Positions 7,209-15,623 of a stretch of 58,256 bases of DNA are shown here, piece by piece. The stretch comes from Bifidobacterium castoris. GTDB taxonomy: Bacteria > Actinomycetota > Actinomycetes > Actinomycetales > Bifidobacteriaceae. The translations under genes were made by a program, and so were the position numbers. The notes under the pieces are model-generated. The model ran no database searches. It worked only from the letters and a program-made list of their open reading frames with translations, and was not told the origin of the DNA. The stretch spans positions 1 to 58,256 of the forward strand of contig NZ_QXGI01000012.1 of NCBI RefSeq assembly GCF_003952025.1, read 5' to 3'. Position 1 is the first letter of the stretch. Each line of letters starts with the position of its first letter.

Positions 7209-7415
7209 TTGGCAAGGGAGCACTACGAGCGGTTGGACATCCTGTCATTGACTGAAGCGTCTGAGGTGTTCGGCATCTCGGTGAAGGCGTTCCGTTACAA
7301 CTTCAGCCACATCATTCACTCGTTGCAGAAGACGAAGCTGGGCACCGGATGGGTGCGCTACGGAGACTTGTACGACGCGTTGGGTGACATGCCGATTCTT
7401 CCGCCGGATGAATGA
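7209..7415 (+). CDS. Small HTH/excisionase-like protein
   Basis: A 68-residue protein with TTG start after GGAAGGAAG. LSLTEASEVFGISVKAFRYN is a MerR/excisionase-type winged-helix beginning and WVRYGDLYDALG a typical close. Recombination directionality factors have this size and fold, so it may be the excisionase, but other DNA-binding roles fit equally. Confidence 0.65.
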   Translation: MAREHYERLDILSLTEASEVFGISVKAFRYNFSHIIHSLQKTKLGTGWVRYGDLYDALGDMPILPPDE

Positions 7416-7424
7416 TCCGCATTG

Positions 7425-7508
7425 TGGCCGTCGCAGGTTTGCCCCATGCACAACACCGCCCGTATGGGGGTGTCGAACGCTGGAGCCGGTTCGATTCCGG
7501 TGCGGCCA
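7425..7508 (+). other. tRNA-like element without a decoding arm
   Basis: A 7-bp acceptor-type pairing (7425-7431 with 7502-7508) and a perfect T arm (7485-7501: 5-bp stem, TTCGATT loop, intact GGTTCGATTCC B box) enclose a middle that does not form a D arm or a 7-nt anticodon loop. Instead there is a hairpin with a GTAT tetraloop. It lies in the gap between two early genes. It could be a degenerate tRNA or a processing signal for RNase P/Z. It is not a usable tRNA. Confidence 0.55.
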
Positions 7509-7589
7509 ACTATGCGGGGTGGGCGTCAACGCCACGCGAACCCGGTTCTGAGGATTGGCCGGGAGACGCGAACGATGCGTTTGCGGCTA

Positions 7590-7617
7590 ACGACCGTCGT
7601 CCTTCCATGACGGTCGT
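7590..7617 (+). terminator. Hairpin before the zinc-knuckle gene
   Basis: ACGACCGTC (7590-7598) pairs with GACGGTCGT (7609-7617), followed by CCTTCC with no clear U-run. It could be a weak terminator or an RNA-processing stem. The rest of the gap 7416-7708 holds the tRNA-like element and otherwise nothing recognised. Confidence 0.4.
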
Positions 7618-7708
7618 CCTTCCTGGACTCCTGTGGGGGATATGCCGCCGCAGCGTCCACGCCCGCACCAGATTTCACACACATGACAGAACGGAAAGGA
7701 GGATCCTG

Positions 7709-8128
7709 ATGGACTCTCATGGGCATTACACGGGGGTGTGCGCGGATTGCGGACGGACGTGTCCGTTGTATGCGCGTCGCATGTGCCGGACCTGTTACAG
7801 CCGGTTCGTCAACGACATGAATGTCGGCGTGTGCACGGTGTGTTCGCGTATCCGTCGTCTGGTCGCGAAGCGCATGTGTTACACATGCTACTCGCATGCG
7901 CGCGGCTACAAGAAGCCGCGCCATGAGGGGGAATGCCGAAACTGCGGCCGTCATATGCGTCTTGAAGCGAAACGGTTGTGCCGCACCTGTTACAGCAAAC
8001 AGCTGGGCAGATGGGAGCAATGCTCGCAATGCCATGAGCGGCGACTCATCTACGGAGCTTCGCTTGTCTGTCCACGATGCCGACTCAGCAACTATCGCAA
8101 ACAACACAGAAAGGAACACGCATCATGA
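7709..8128 (+). CDS. Tandem zinc-ribbon/knuckle protein (four repeats)
   Basis: A 139-residue, very basic protein made of four consecutive CxxC-x(10-12)-CxxC units at about residues 11-29, 42-60, 73-91 and 104-121. Three units share the unit end RMCRTCYS/RLCRTCYS. Each pair of CxxC motifs should bind one zinc; the basic surface suggests nucleic-acid binding. AAAGGAGG precedes the ATG at 7709. The internal duplication implies repeat expansion. Function unknown. Confidence 0.8.
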   Translation: MDSHGHYTGVCADCGRTCPLYARRMCRTCYSRFVNDMNVGVCTVCSRIRRLVAKRMCYTCYSHARGYKKPRHEGECRNCGRHMRLEAKRLCRTCYSKQLGRWEQCSQCHERRLIYGASLVCPRCRLSNYRKQHRKEHAS

Positions 8129-8790
8129 GGACGCGTATCAGCAAACACGGCAAATACGAGATCAGGGAAGGCGTCGCCAGCGAAATCGGCGACAGCCTGG
8201 AACCCGGCGACCTGCTCACCACGCTCACGGCAGACGGCAAGTCAATCGACGTGGAAGTCATCAATCCGATCACGAACGATGACGAGTTCAACGAAGCGAT
8301 CACGAAACTGCCGGCGGAAGTCTTTATCATAGTTGCTCTCGCTCGGGCGACTGTCACCGACTTCTACTCCCTGCACCCCTATCTCGTGCGCTGCCTTCAG
8401 GATGGCGAATACAACATGTGGCTGTCCACTAAGACCGAAAGTATCCCGGTCAAGATCAAGCATCCGCTGCACGATGACGAGCCCATCACTGCTGACAAGG
8501 TGGACGCGGACATTATCACCGAGAAGAAGGTGTACACGGACGGCACCGTGAAGGTGCCTAACATGCCGGGCCTGTACAAGGACTGCTCCGGAGATGTTCT
8601 CGTAGCTTTCCACAATCTCGGTGCTAGCAAGCTGTACTACTCCTACATCACGATCGAGGGGCAAGAGTGTCTGAGCCTTTTTGAATTTGCGAGGCCGGTC
8701 GAAGATCTAGCCGACAGGTGGGCGCCGTACACGCGTATCACGTCAATCGAGCAGCTGCGTAAGGCGATCAACGCCGGGGTGGAATCGTGA
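8125..8790 (+). CDS. Unknown early protein
   Basis: A 221-residue soluble, mixed alpha/beta protein. The ATG overlaps the previous stop (ATGA) and the next gene overlaps its own stop. No motif recognised; the middle (residues 85-175) looks strand-rich. Confidence 0.75.
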   Translation: MRTRISKHGKYEIREGVASEIGDSLEPGDLLTTLTADGKSIDVEVINPITNDDEFNEAITKLPAEVFIIVALARATVTDFYSLHPYLVRCLQDGEYNMWLSTKTESIPVKIKHPLHDDEPITADKVDADIITEKKVYTDGTVKVPNMPGLYKDCSGDVLVAFHNLGASKLYYSYITIEGQECLSLFEFARPVEDLADRWAPYTRITSIEQLRKAINAGVES

Positions 8791-9164
8791 GTGGGAAGAA
8801 GAAGCCGATGCCGCAGGATGCGTTGGTTCCCGACGAGCTGACGCCCGACATGACGCTGATGCTGATGAAGCCGGCGGCGGATTTGTCCAAGGCGTGCGCC
8901 GCATACCTGATGAAGGTGCGCACGCTCATGGAAACCCGTGACAAGGATTCATGGCGTGAGAAGTGGCCGGATTCGGAAATGAGCGAATGCGTCGAGGTCG
9001 TGTACGACACGGCCGATATGGCGCAACGCATGCTGAAGACCGCGCAGGCGATCTCGACGATGCTCGTAACCCCGTTGAACAGTCATGAGATCGTCCTGTT
9101 GGACGAGTTGCGTCGAAGTCTTGAACCCGACGACGTGGACATGGACACGGGCGAACTCCAGTGA
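8787..9164 (+). CDS. Unknown early helical protein
   Basis: A 125-residue, helical protein with GTG start overlapping the preceding TGA. No family recognised. Its own end overlaps the next GTG start. Confidence 0.7.
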   Translation: MSGKKKPMPQDALVPDELTPDMTLMLMKPAADLSKACAAYLMKVRTLMETRDKDSWREKWPDSEMSECVEVVYDTADMAQRMLKTAQAISTMLVTPLNSHEIVLLDELRRSLEPDDVDMDTGELQ

Positions 9165-9457
9165 AAGACAGTAACGAACGCCCGTTGCCCAGTGATGTGC
9201 CAGTGGAGGACACGCTGACGATCAGTGAGTTCCTCCACTCGGTACACCACCCGCAAGAGGACATGACGCGCGCGACGATCCGGTTCGGACAGTACGCGTT
9301 CAACCAATACCGCAAACAATACGGTCGGCCACCGTACACGCGGCGCATCAACGGCAACGGGCCAGTCAAGGTCTACCTAGACCCGATCGAATACATCTTT
9401 CTGTGCAGCACATACGAGCAGTGGCGGCGCAGGCAACAAGGAAAGGAACACGCATGA
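9161..9457 (+). CDS. Unknown early protein
   Basis: A 98-residue protein, GTG start, overlapping both neighbours by four bases. The C-terminal half is basic and aromatic (YRKQYGRPPYTRRING). No family recognised. Confidence 0.7.
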   Translation: MKDSNERPLPSDVPVEDTLTISEFLHSVHHPQEDMTRATIRFGQYAFNQYRKQYGRPPYTRRINGNGPVKVYLDPIEYIFLCSTYEQWRRRQQGKEHA

Positions 9458-9816
9458 ACCTGTTGGAAGAGACTCTGGCGGACATCAAACGGTATGGGTA
9501 TACGACTGCCGGCGTGCTGTACGTCGGCAGTGAGGACGGCCGTGTGCAGATGACATGGGAGCAAGCCGAACCGTTTTTGAATGTCAATTACGACGCCGGG
9601 TATGGTGCGCAAGAAATCGTGAAAGACCTGTGCGTGCGTTTCAAGGGTGGGGCGATGCTGATACGCCATGAGTACGACGGCAAGGAATGGTGGCGGTTCG
9701 TCCCCGCGCCAAACATGCATGGCGCCCCGTTCAAAATCGTGAAAGGCGAATACAAGTCTCTTGCCGATGTCAACTATCCAATGGGAATCCCCGTCAACAC
9801 CAAGGTGGAGGACTGA
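9454..9816 (+). CDS. Unknown early protein
   Basis: A 120-residue alpha/beta protein directly ahead of the recombination genes and coupled to the exonuclease gene (TGATG). Its position suggests a role in the recombination module, which the sequence itself does not show. Confidence 0.7.
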   Translation: MNLLEETLADIKRYGYTTAGVLYVGSEDGRVQMTWEQAEPFLNVNYDAGYGAQEIVKDLCVRFKGGAMLIRHEYDGKEWWRFVPAPNMHGAPFKIVKGEYKSLADVNYPMGIPVNTKVED

Positions 9817-10796
9817 TGGGGAGGCATCTGGTTCGTGATTGTGATGCGTTCACGCTTGTCCGGTTCACACAGCCGACCGCTGCGGAACGTCATGCGGCAT
9901 GGCTCGACCATCGTCGTCAAGGTGTCGGCGGTTCCGACATGGCGACGATTCTCGGCATCAACACGTATAAGACGCCGTACGAACTGTGGCTGGAGAAGAC
10001 CGGCCGTGAGCACCCGGTTGACATCAGCGGTAAATGGGCGGTCGTCAAGGGCAACGCATTGGAAAAAGAGCTGCGTAACCGGTTCCGTGACCTGCATCCA
10101 GAATGGGAGGTGTACGACGGTACCGACAAGAGCCTGGTCAGTCGTGCGCACCCCTGCATGATCGCATCCCTTGACGGCATCCTCTACGACGAGACGCGCG
10201 GATTCGGAGTGTTGGAAATCAAGACGACGAGCGCGCATCGCGGACAAACCGACTGGCATGACACAGAAGGCAACCTCAGGATTCCCGACTATTACCTGAC
10301 ACAGGTCACGTTCTATCTGGCCGTCACCGGTTGGACATGGGGCGTGGTTTATGCGGACATCGGCGAAACGGAACCGGTCGAGATCATGTTCGAACGAGAC
10401 GAGGACGACATCAAGGCCGTCATCGACGCCGCCGAATCGTTCTGTGGGTATGTCGAGCGTGACGAGCCTCCAGCGTTGACCTCCACGGACGTGGACAGGG
10501 TGCAGCAGGAGGAACAGCCAGAAGGGTACGAGCAGGTCGATGACGGTGAGTTCGATAGGCTCGCCGGGCTCTGGCAGCAGTTTGACGACGCCGAGAAAGC
10601 CGCCAAAAAGAGCAAGACGGGTATCGGCGACCAGTTGAAGAAAATGGTCGGCGATACGCGTCGAGGTCTTGTCAGCGCGCACGCACAAGTCGGCTACAAG
10701 GACGTCAACTACAAGGCGCAGCCGGAGAAACTCATTCCCGCGAAGGACGCGTACACGGCACGCCGTTTCTACGTCAAACCACTCAATAACGACTGA
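9816..10796 (+). CDS. YqaJ/lambda-type recombination exonuclease
   Basis: A 326-residue 5'-3' exonuclease that generates 3' single strands for the annealase. YqaJ signatures: RRQGVGGSDMATILG (about 31-45), ASLDGILYDE with the metal-binding Asp, and GVLEIKTT supplying E-x-K. The C-terminal third is charged and helical, a possible interaction tail. The gene starts at a TGATG junction and is followed 11 bp later by recT, forming an exonuclease-annealase-SSB cassette. Confidence 0.9.
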   Translation: MGRHLVRDCDAFTLVRFTQPTAAERHAAWLDHRRQGVGGSDMATILGINTYKTPYELWLEKTGREHPVDISGKWAVVKGNALEKELRNRFRDLHPEWEVYDGTDKSLVSRAHPCMIASLDGILYDETRGFGVLEIKTTSAHRGQTDWHDTEGNLRIPDYYLTQVTFYLAVTGWTWGVVYADIGETEPVEIMFERDEDDIKAVIDAAESFCGYVERDEPPALTSTDVDRVQQEEQPEGYEQVDDGEFDRLAGLWQQFDDAEKAAKKSKTGIGDQLKKMVGDTRRGLVSAHAQVGYKDVNYKAQPEKLIPAKDAYTARRFYVKPLNND

Positions 10797-10807
10797 AAGG
10801 AACCATC

Positions 10808-11617
10808 ATGGGCGCATTGGCGACCACAGCGAAGAACAACGAGTTGACCACGATGAACACCATGGGTGACATTCATGCGCTGATCCGCGGCAGGCGCGCA
10901 CAGATCGAATCGGTCATGAGCGGCGTTCTCACTCCAGAACGGCTTTATTCATTGTTGCAAAGCGCGGTGAGCCACGAACCGAAACTGTTGCAGTGCACTC
11001 CGGAAAGCATCGTGGCGTGCTGCATGAAATGTGCGGTGCTCGGTTTGGAACCGTCGAATGTGGATGGTTTGGGTAAGGCGTACATCCTGCCGTACGGGAA
11101 CAAGAACTATCAGACAGGACAGGTGGAGGCAACGTTCATCCTCGGATACAAGGGCATGATCGAACTCGCCCGCCGTTCCGGTGAGATCAAGTCGTTGAAC
11201 GTGACGCCCGTGTTCGAGGACGACGGCATCAAACTGTTCATGGACGAAGCAGGACAACCGTACATCAAGGCCGGTGAGGTCAATCCGCTCGCCAACCATA
11301 CACCGGACAAGCTCATGTTCGTGTTTTTGAACGCCGAGTTCACCAACGGCGGCCACTATCGCACATATATGACGCGTGCCGAAATCGACGCGGCGAAGAA
11401 ACGCAGCAGTGCAGGGGACCGTGGCCCTTGGAAGACGGATTACGTGGCGATGGCGCGCAAGACCGTCGTGCGGCGCGCGTTCCCCTATCTGCCGGTGAGT
11501 ACCGAAGCGCAGTCGGCGGCCGTGGAGGACGAGACCACGCCGCATTTCGATTTCCTCGACCGTAACACCACTCCGGTGGGTGAACCGTCTGACGTGATGC
11601 AGGAGGCGACAGCATGA
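10808..11617 (+). CDS. recT: RecT single-strand annealing protein
   Basis: A 269-residue RecT-family annealase. Typical features are the N-terminal leader, the LGLEPS...KAYILPYG segment, ATFILGYKGMIELARRSGEI, and KKRSSAGDRGPWKTDYVAMARKTVVRRAFPYLP. It pairs the single strands made by the upstream exonuclease. AAAGGAACC precedes the ATG, and the end overlaps ssb by four bases. Confidence 0.95.
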   Translation: MGALATTAKNNELTTMNTMGDIHALIRGRRAQIESVMSGVLTPERLYSLLQSAVSHEPKLLQCTPESIVACCMKCAVLGLEPSNVDGLGKAYILPYGNKNYQTGQVEATFILGYKGMIELARRSGEIKSLNVTPVFEDDGIKLFMDEAGQPYIKAGEVNPLANHTPDKLMFVFLNAEFTNGGHYRTYMTRAEIDAAKKRSSAGDRGPWKTDYVAMARKTVVRRAFPYLPVSTEAQSAAVEDETTPHFDFLDRNTTPVGEPSDVMQEATA

Positions 11618-12156
11618 GTTTGCCTGATGTGACGATTGTCGGGAACCTGACCGCCGACCCGGAGCTACGCACCATTGGCAACGGTTCGAAGGTCGTGAAC
11701 TTCACGATCGCAGCGAGCTCCCGCCGGTTGAACAAGCAGACCAACCAGTGGGAAGACGGTGACGTGTGGTTCCTCAGCTGCAACGCGTGGGACGGGGAGC
11801 ATCACATGCTTGCAAGCAACATCGCGGCCTCCCTGAGCAAGGGGATGACCGTCATCGCCTATGGGCGTGTACGCCAACGTGAATACCAGGCGAAGGACGG
11901 TTCGAAACGGTACGTGGTCGAGATGACCGTGGATCACGTCGGCTACGACTTGCGTAAGTCTGCCGTTGCCGTGAACCGTCCGCAGCAGTCGGGTTTCAAC
12001 CCCAATGGCGGTTTCCAGCAGCCGGCACAGCAGCAGAACGGGTGGGGCGCGCCCTCACAGCAGCAGGCGCAGCAACCGGCGGCAGACCCGTGGGCCAGCT
12101 ACAGAGAGTTCGGTTCGTCCGACGGGGCGCCGACATCAAACGAGGACGACTTCTAA
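11614..12156 (+). CDS. ssb: Single-stranded DNA-binding protein
   Basis: A 180-residue protein with an OB fold in the first about 110 residues (VTIVGNLTADPELRTI, WFLSCNAWDGEHHMLASNI, GMTVIAYGRVRQREYQ). A Gln/Pro/Gly-rich linker and an acidic tip ending EDDF follow, the usual partner-docking tail. It completes the recombination cassette. Confidence 0.95.
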   Translation: MSLPDVTIVGNLTADPELRTIGNGSKVVNFTIAASSRRLNKQTNQWEDGDVWFLSCNAWDGEHHMLASNIAASLSKGMTVIAYGRVRQREYQAKDGSKRYVVEMTVDHVGYDLRKSAVAVNRPQQSGFNPNGGFQQPAQQQNGWGAPSQQQAQQPAADPWASYREFGSSDGAPTSNEDDF

Positions 12157-12167
12157 GGAGACACAAT

Positions 12168-12830
12168 ATGACAGCAACATCCGTGGATATCCCCAACACC
12201 CAGATGACGAGGCGTCAACGGTTCACGGCAGTGGCGAGCTTTCGCAAACACCACGCATGGGCCGTCGACTACGAGCCGCACACACTGCTCGACCATAACC
12301 CCGGCATGAGCGTGCGTGAAGCGTTCGAACAGCTCAAGGCCGAAGCGGAACGCGAACAGAGGCTTCAGCAGGAGAAGGAACGGCGCGACGTGCAACGCAC
12401 GGCCCACCGGCTCTATAACACGCGTTACTGCGCGTTGGAGGAGCCGGAACGCATCCAACTACGCATCTTCTTGGAGAACGGGGGACGCAAGGACATCGCC
12501 GACGCGTTGGTCGACAATGTGACGTGCAGCGCCGAATCGATCCGCAAACTCATCGACGAAGGCGAATGGGACCGCGACCCGGAAAAGGACTGGCTCGCGA
12601 TCCTGCCCCCACGAGCGCAACCAGAACCGACGGTAGGCGGCATAGGCCGCTTCCTCGCCGACCTACGCGCACACCGACGCAAATGGCGCATGTGGGGGAC
12701 TTTTCCCACAAGTGAAGGAGCTGAACACGAGGCGCGTGTACTGAGTCAACGAGCCGGCCTCGGATTCGACATCCGCACCGTCACCTACCAGCCGGACGGC
12801 ACCACCGGCGTATTCGCCCGACGACCATAA
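12168..12830 (+). CDS. Unknown early protein
   Basis: A 220-residue charged, helical protein. Residues 45-90 form a likely coiled coil (REAFEQLKAEAEREQRLQQ). No domain recognised. AAGGAG precedes the ATG. The place after ssb suggests a role in replication or recombination, as inference only. Confidence 0.7.
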   Translation: MTATSVDIPNTQMTRRQRFTAVASFRKHHAWAVDYEPHTLLDHNPGMSVREAFEQLKAEAEREQRLQQEKERRDVQRTAHRLYNTRYCALEEPERIQLRIFLENGGRKDIADALVDNVTCSAESIRKLIDEGEWDRDPEKDWLAILPPRAQPEPTVGGIGRFLADLRAHRRKWRMWGTFPTSEGAEHEARVLSQRAGLGFDIRTVTYQPDGTTGVFARRP

Positions 12831-12840
12831 GGAGCACATC

Positions 12841-13050
12841 ATGGGCAAACGTAAAACCGTTGCGGTTCTTGCCGCAGTGGTCGTGGCCGTTGGTGTTGCC
12901 GGCTGCGACATCAAACTGGGGGATTCCGACGGTACGCGCATCGAGTGCGAATACGTGCCGATGACCCGTCCGATGTGGATAGACGATCAGATGTACCTGA
13001 TGCCGTATCAGGAATGCATTCCCGTGAGTGTTGACGAGGAGGCGACGTGA
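12841..13050 (+). CDS. Small early lipoprotein
   Basis: A 69-residue protein with a clear lipoprotein signal: MGKRK, hydrophobic TVAVLAAVVVAVG, then VAGC as a canonical lipobox (cysteine at residue 22). The 47-residue mature part has two cysteines (CEYVPM, ECIPV) that could form a disulfide outside the membrane. Early lytic lipoproteins are known exclusion factors (for example Llp of T5). AAGGAGC precedes the ATG. Confidence 0.75.
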   Translation: MGKRKTVAVLAAVVVAVGVAGCDIKLGDSDGTRIECEYVPMTRPMWIDDQMYLMPYQECIPVSVDEEAT

Positions 13051-13238
13051 TGCATCATTGCGATCTTCCACCGAGGCGTGGGAACTTCTACGAAGTGTAT
13101 CGGTGCCCTGTGTGCAGACAGTGGTGGTTCAACAATTGCGGCCTCTGGGTACACAGAAGCCGGCTCTTCCTGTTTTTTGCCGGCTACAACGATCAGTGCC
13201 GCAGTTTCCTGCGTCACAACGGAAAGGGGCGGTCGTGA
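13050..13238 (+). CDS. Small Cys-rich protein
   Basis: About 62 residues with RCPVCRQWWF and several other Cys and His, so a possible zinc site. It starts at the TGATG junction with the lipoprotein gene and overlaps the nuclease gene by four bases. Function unknown. Confidence 0.6.
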   Translation: MHHCDLPPRRGNFYEVYRCPVCRQWWFNNCGLWVHRSRLFLFFAGYNDQCRSFLRHNGKGRS

Positions 13239-13723
13239 GTAATCCGAGCAAGGCCAAGGGTACGCGATTCGAGTCGGCCGTATGCGACTACCTGCGGTGG
13301 GCGTTGGATGACGAACGTATCCAACGGCTCACCTTGCACGGCAGCAAGGATGTGGGCGACATCGGCAACATCTACTTCTGTGGTGCGCCGGTGGTCATCG
13401 AATGCAAGGCGACGCGCACACCCAACTGGCGCAAACACTGGGCTGAGTGCGAAGTCGAGATGGGCAACCGCGACACCGAGTTCGGTTGGGTCATCCGCAA
13501 ACGCCCTGGCCTGGGCATGGACACACGAGACAAAGTCGGCAAGCATCTCGCCTACACGAGGAAACAAACCTACTTCCAGATGTGCGACATGGCCGGCGGC
13601 ATCGACCTCGACCACCTGACCGAGAAAATCCCACGCAACCCGCTACTAATCGGCCTACCAGTCGAACAACTAGCCCTCTTACTCAACCACATGCAACCGT
13701 TAGGACCCGAGGAGGAAACATGA
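13235..13723 (+). CDS. PD-(D/E)XK nuclease, Holliday-junction-resolvase-like
   Basis: A 162-residue protein. KGTRFESAVCDYLRW supplies the early Glu of the fold, and HGSKDVGDIGNIYFCGAPVVIECKA the catalytic D...E-x-K core (D and ECK). This matches phage Hjc/VRR-like endonucleases that resolve branched DNA. The GTG start overlaps the preceding gene after GGAAAGGGG. Substrate is inferred from fold and context. Confidence 0.75.
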   Translation: MSNPSKAKGTRFESAVCDYLRWALDDERIQRLTLHGSKDVGDIGNIYFCGAPVVIECKATRTPNWRKHWAECEVEMGNRDTEFGWVIRKRPGLGMDTRDKVGKHLAYTRKQTYFQMCDMAGGIDLDHLTEKIPRNPLLIGLPVEQLALLLNHMQPLGPEEET

Positions 13724-13989
13724 GCAACTACCGCGTACTCAAACCCGTCCCCCATATAGACAAGCTTGACGCTGGCGACCGTTGCACGCTCAAACTCCCC
13801 GCCGGCGGCACGGTCGAAGGAATCATGCTCACAAGAGCTATCCGCATTGACGAAAGTCTTCTACGCATCGTTTGGTTCAACGACGGCCGCTCATACCCCG
13901 TAAGCCTAGTAGAAAGCTGGACGGACTTCTGCCAATTCGTAGGAGGCTGGCACGACACCGACAACGATACGAGAAAGGACCAGTCATGA
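13720..13989 (+). CDS. Unknown early protein
   Basis: An 89-residue strand-rich protein (RCTLKLPAGGTVEGIML, SLLRIVWFNDGRSYPV), perhaps a small beta barrel. The ATG follows GAGGA and overlaps the nuclease stop; its own stop overlaps the next start. No family recognised. Confidence 0.65.
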   Translation: MSNYRVLKPVPHIDKLDAGDRCTLKLPAGGTVEGIMLTRAIRIDESLLRIVWFNDGRSYPVSLVESWTDFCQFVGGWHDTDNDTRKDQS

Positions 13990-14495
13990 CCATTCGCATC
14001 TACAAGCCCGAAGACGTGCGCGACCTACCCAAACCCGTCACCCTATGGGCGGTATGGGAAGGCACCGACGGACGACACCACGAAAAAGCTTACGCATACA
14101 CGACCGACATTGAAATAGGACACTTGCCACCAAGAGGAAGGCAGTACACCAGCACGGTCCCCGGTGAGCATCCGCTACTCACTGCCGACTACGAGGAAGA
14201 CGCGTCCCAAGTGCTGCCCGGCACGTTGCGGTTCATCCGCATCGAGGACGTCGCGCGCCTCTACCGGTACGTCAATAAGGCTGGGGAGACCGTGGTGTTC
14301 CACTGGGACGGATACAGCCCCGCTGAAATGGTGGCCGACCGTGTGCGCACGCTCAACGGCTTCTATCTCGACCAATACGACCGCGAGTATTCGCATATCT
14401 TCTACCCGCGCCTCGTCGATCAGGACGAACGGCTCGAACCGGACGAATGGGCCGACGACTACGACAAGATGCTGGAAAGGAGTAGGCATGAGTAA
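13986..14495 (+). CDS. Unknown early protein
   Basis: A 169-residue acidic protein in the coupled string. No motif recognised. The last eight bases overlap the following membrane-protein gene. Confidence 0.7.
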   Translation: MTIRIYKPEDVRDLPKPVTLWAVWEGTDGRHHEKAYAYTTDIEIGHLPPRGRQYTSTVPGEHPLLTADYEEDASQVLPGTLRFIRIEDVARLYRYVNKAGETVVFHWDGYSPAEMVADRVRTLNGFYLDQYDREYSHIFYPRLVDQDERLEPDEWADDYDKMLERSRHE

Positions 14496-14955
14496 GACGA
14501 CGCTTAAGCAATGGTGGGCGGACAACAAGCTCACCCTGTTCAGCCTCGCATACGGTGTGATAATGATCGCCGGGAGCCAATGGCTGCCCATCACGCCACG
14601 CGTCATCCTCACCGCGGCCGGCGGCATCATGACCGGTATCGCATTCCCGCTCGGCACGCTTTGCTGGTTGCAGGACAAAGCCATGGAACAAGCCGCAAGC
14701 GACATGCAAGCCATGCACAAAGCCGCAAGCGACGAAATCAAGGTGACTGTTCCATACGGCACCGAGTTCAAGGATTCCACATGGCGCGCGGCACGCATGT
14801 CCTACGCAGGCATACATGCGGAACACCACGACTGGAAAACATGGGACCAGCTCAGCGAAGAACAGCAATGGACGCTCATGGCGCACACGCACGTGAACAG
14901 TCTCATTGCGCTCGAAATCGCCAAACGCTACAACGAACCGCAGGAGGAAACCTGA
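14488..14955 (+). CDS. Membrane protein, two helices
   Basis: A 155-residue protein with two membrane segments (about 14-31 and 37-60) and an alanine-rich amphipathic stretch with the near-repeats EQAASDMQAMHKAASDE. The remaining part is cytoplasmic or exported. Its presence in an early replication operon is unusual; anchoring or exclusion are possible roles. Confidence 0.7.
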   Translation: MSKTTLKQWWADNKLTLFSLAYGVIMIAGSQWLPITPRVILTAAGGIMTGIAFPLGTLCWLQDKAMEQAASDMQAMHKAASDEIKVTVPYGTEFKDSTWRAARMSYAGIHAEHHDWKTWDQLSEEQQWTLMAHTHVNSLIALEIAKRYNEPQEET

Positions 14956-15623
14956 TGACGGATAATGTGAACCATCCCGCGCATTACGAATCCAACGGGC
15001 CGTTTGAATGCATCGAACTGGCACACTACTACGATTTCTGCGTCGGGAACGCGATCAAATACGTGTGGCGCCACATGGACAAGGGGAAACCGTTCGAGGA
15101 CCTGAGCAAAGCACTCTGGTACGTGTCGTGGGAACTGGACTGCACCGGCGACCCCCTCATCAGACAGCCACCGTTAACCGACGACAAGCTCTTTATGCTT
15201 GCGGACACTGATTTCGCGCACATGCGCGAGTTCTGGGAAGCGCTCATAATCCACAACCTGCCGAACATGCGCGCAGCCATCGAACGCCGCGCGGTCGCGC
15301 TCACAGGAGTGGGCAGACTCGAACGGTTCCAGCCAGGATCGAAGCCGCTCGGGCACGGACATGTGAGCGCACAGACGCAAGGCAAAAAACTGTTCATGCT
15401 GCGCAGGCAAAGCACCCCGCCGGTGATTGTCGGCGAAGCGATGCGCGCACGCGGCTTCGACTGGGAGAACAACACCATCCTCCTCATCGAACAAGGCATT
15501 CGCCGCATTTACCTCGACGAAGCCATCGCCCTGCTCGAAACCTACGGCTACTGCAAAGCGAACATGTTCGCAGCAATCAACTTCATCCTGAAAGAGAGCG
15601 TCACCAATGAGTGCAAACAATGA
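14955..15623 (+). CDS. DUF3310 domain protein
   Basis: A 222-residue protein beginning VNHPAHYE...FECIELAHYYDFCVGNAIKYVWRHMDKG, the hallmark of the phage DUF3310 (SaV-like) family often labelled nucleotide kinase-like. The last about 140 residues are not part of that domain and are unrecognised. It is coupled to its neighbours by a TGATG start and a 17-base 3' overlap. Confidence 0.75.
   Translation: MTDNVNHPAHYESNGPFECIELAHYYDFCVGNAIKYVWRHMDKGKPFEDLSKALWYVSWELDCTGDPLIRQPPLTDDKLFMLADTDFAHMREFWEALIIHNLPNMRAAIERRAVALTGVGRLERFQPGSKPLGHGHVSAQTQGKKLFMLRRQSTPPVIVGEAMRARGFDWENNTILLIEQGIRRIYLDEAIALLETYGYCKANMFAAINFILKESVTNECKQ

Noticed and set aside
7425-7508. Standard tRNA gene
   Set aside because: The acceptor and T arm fit, but no D arm or 7-nt anticodon loop forms in the middle, so it is listed as tRNA-like only.
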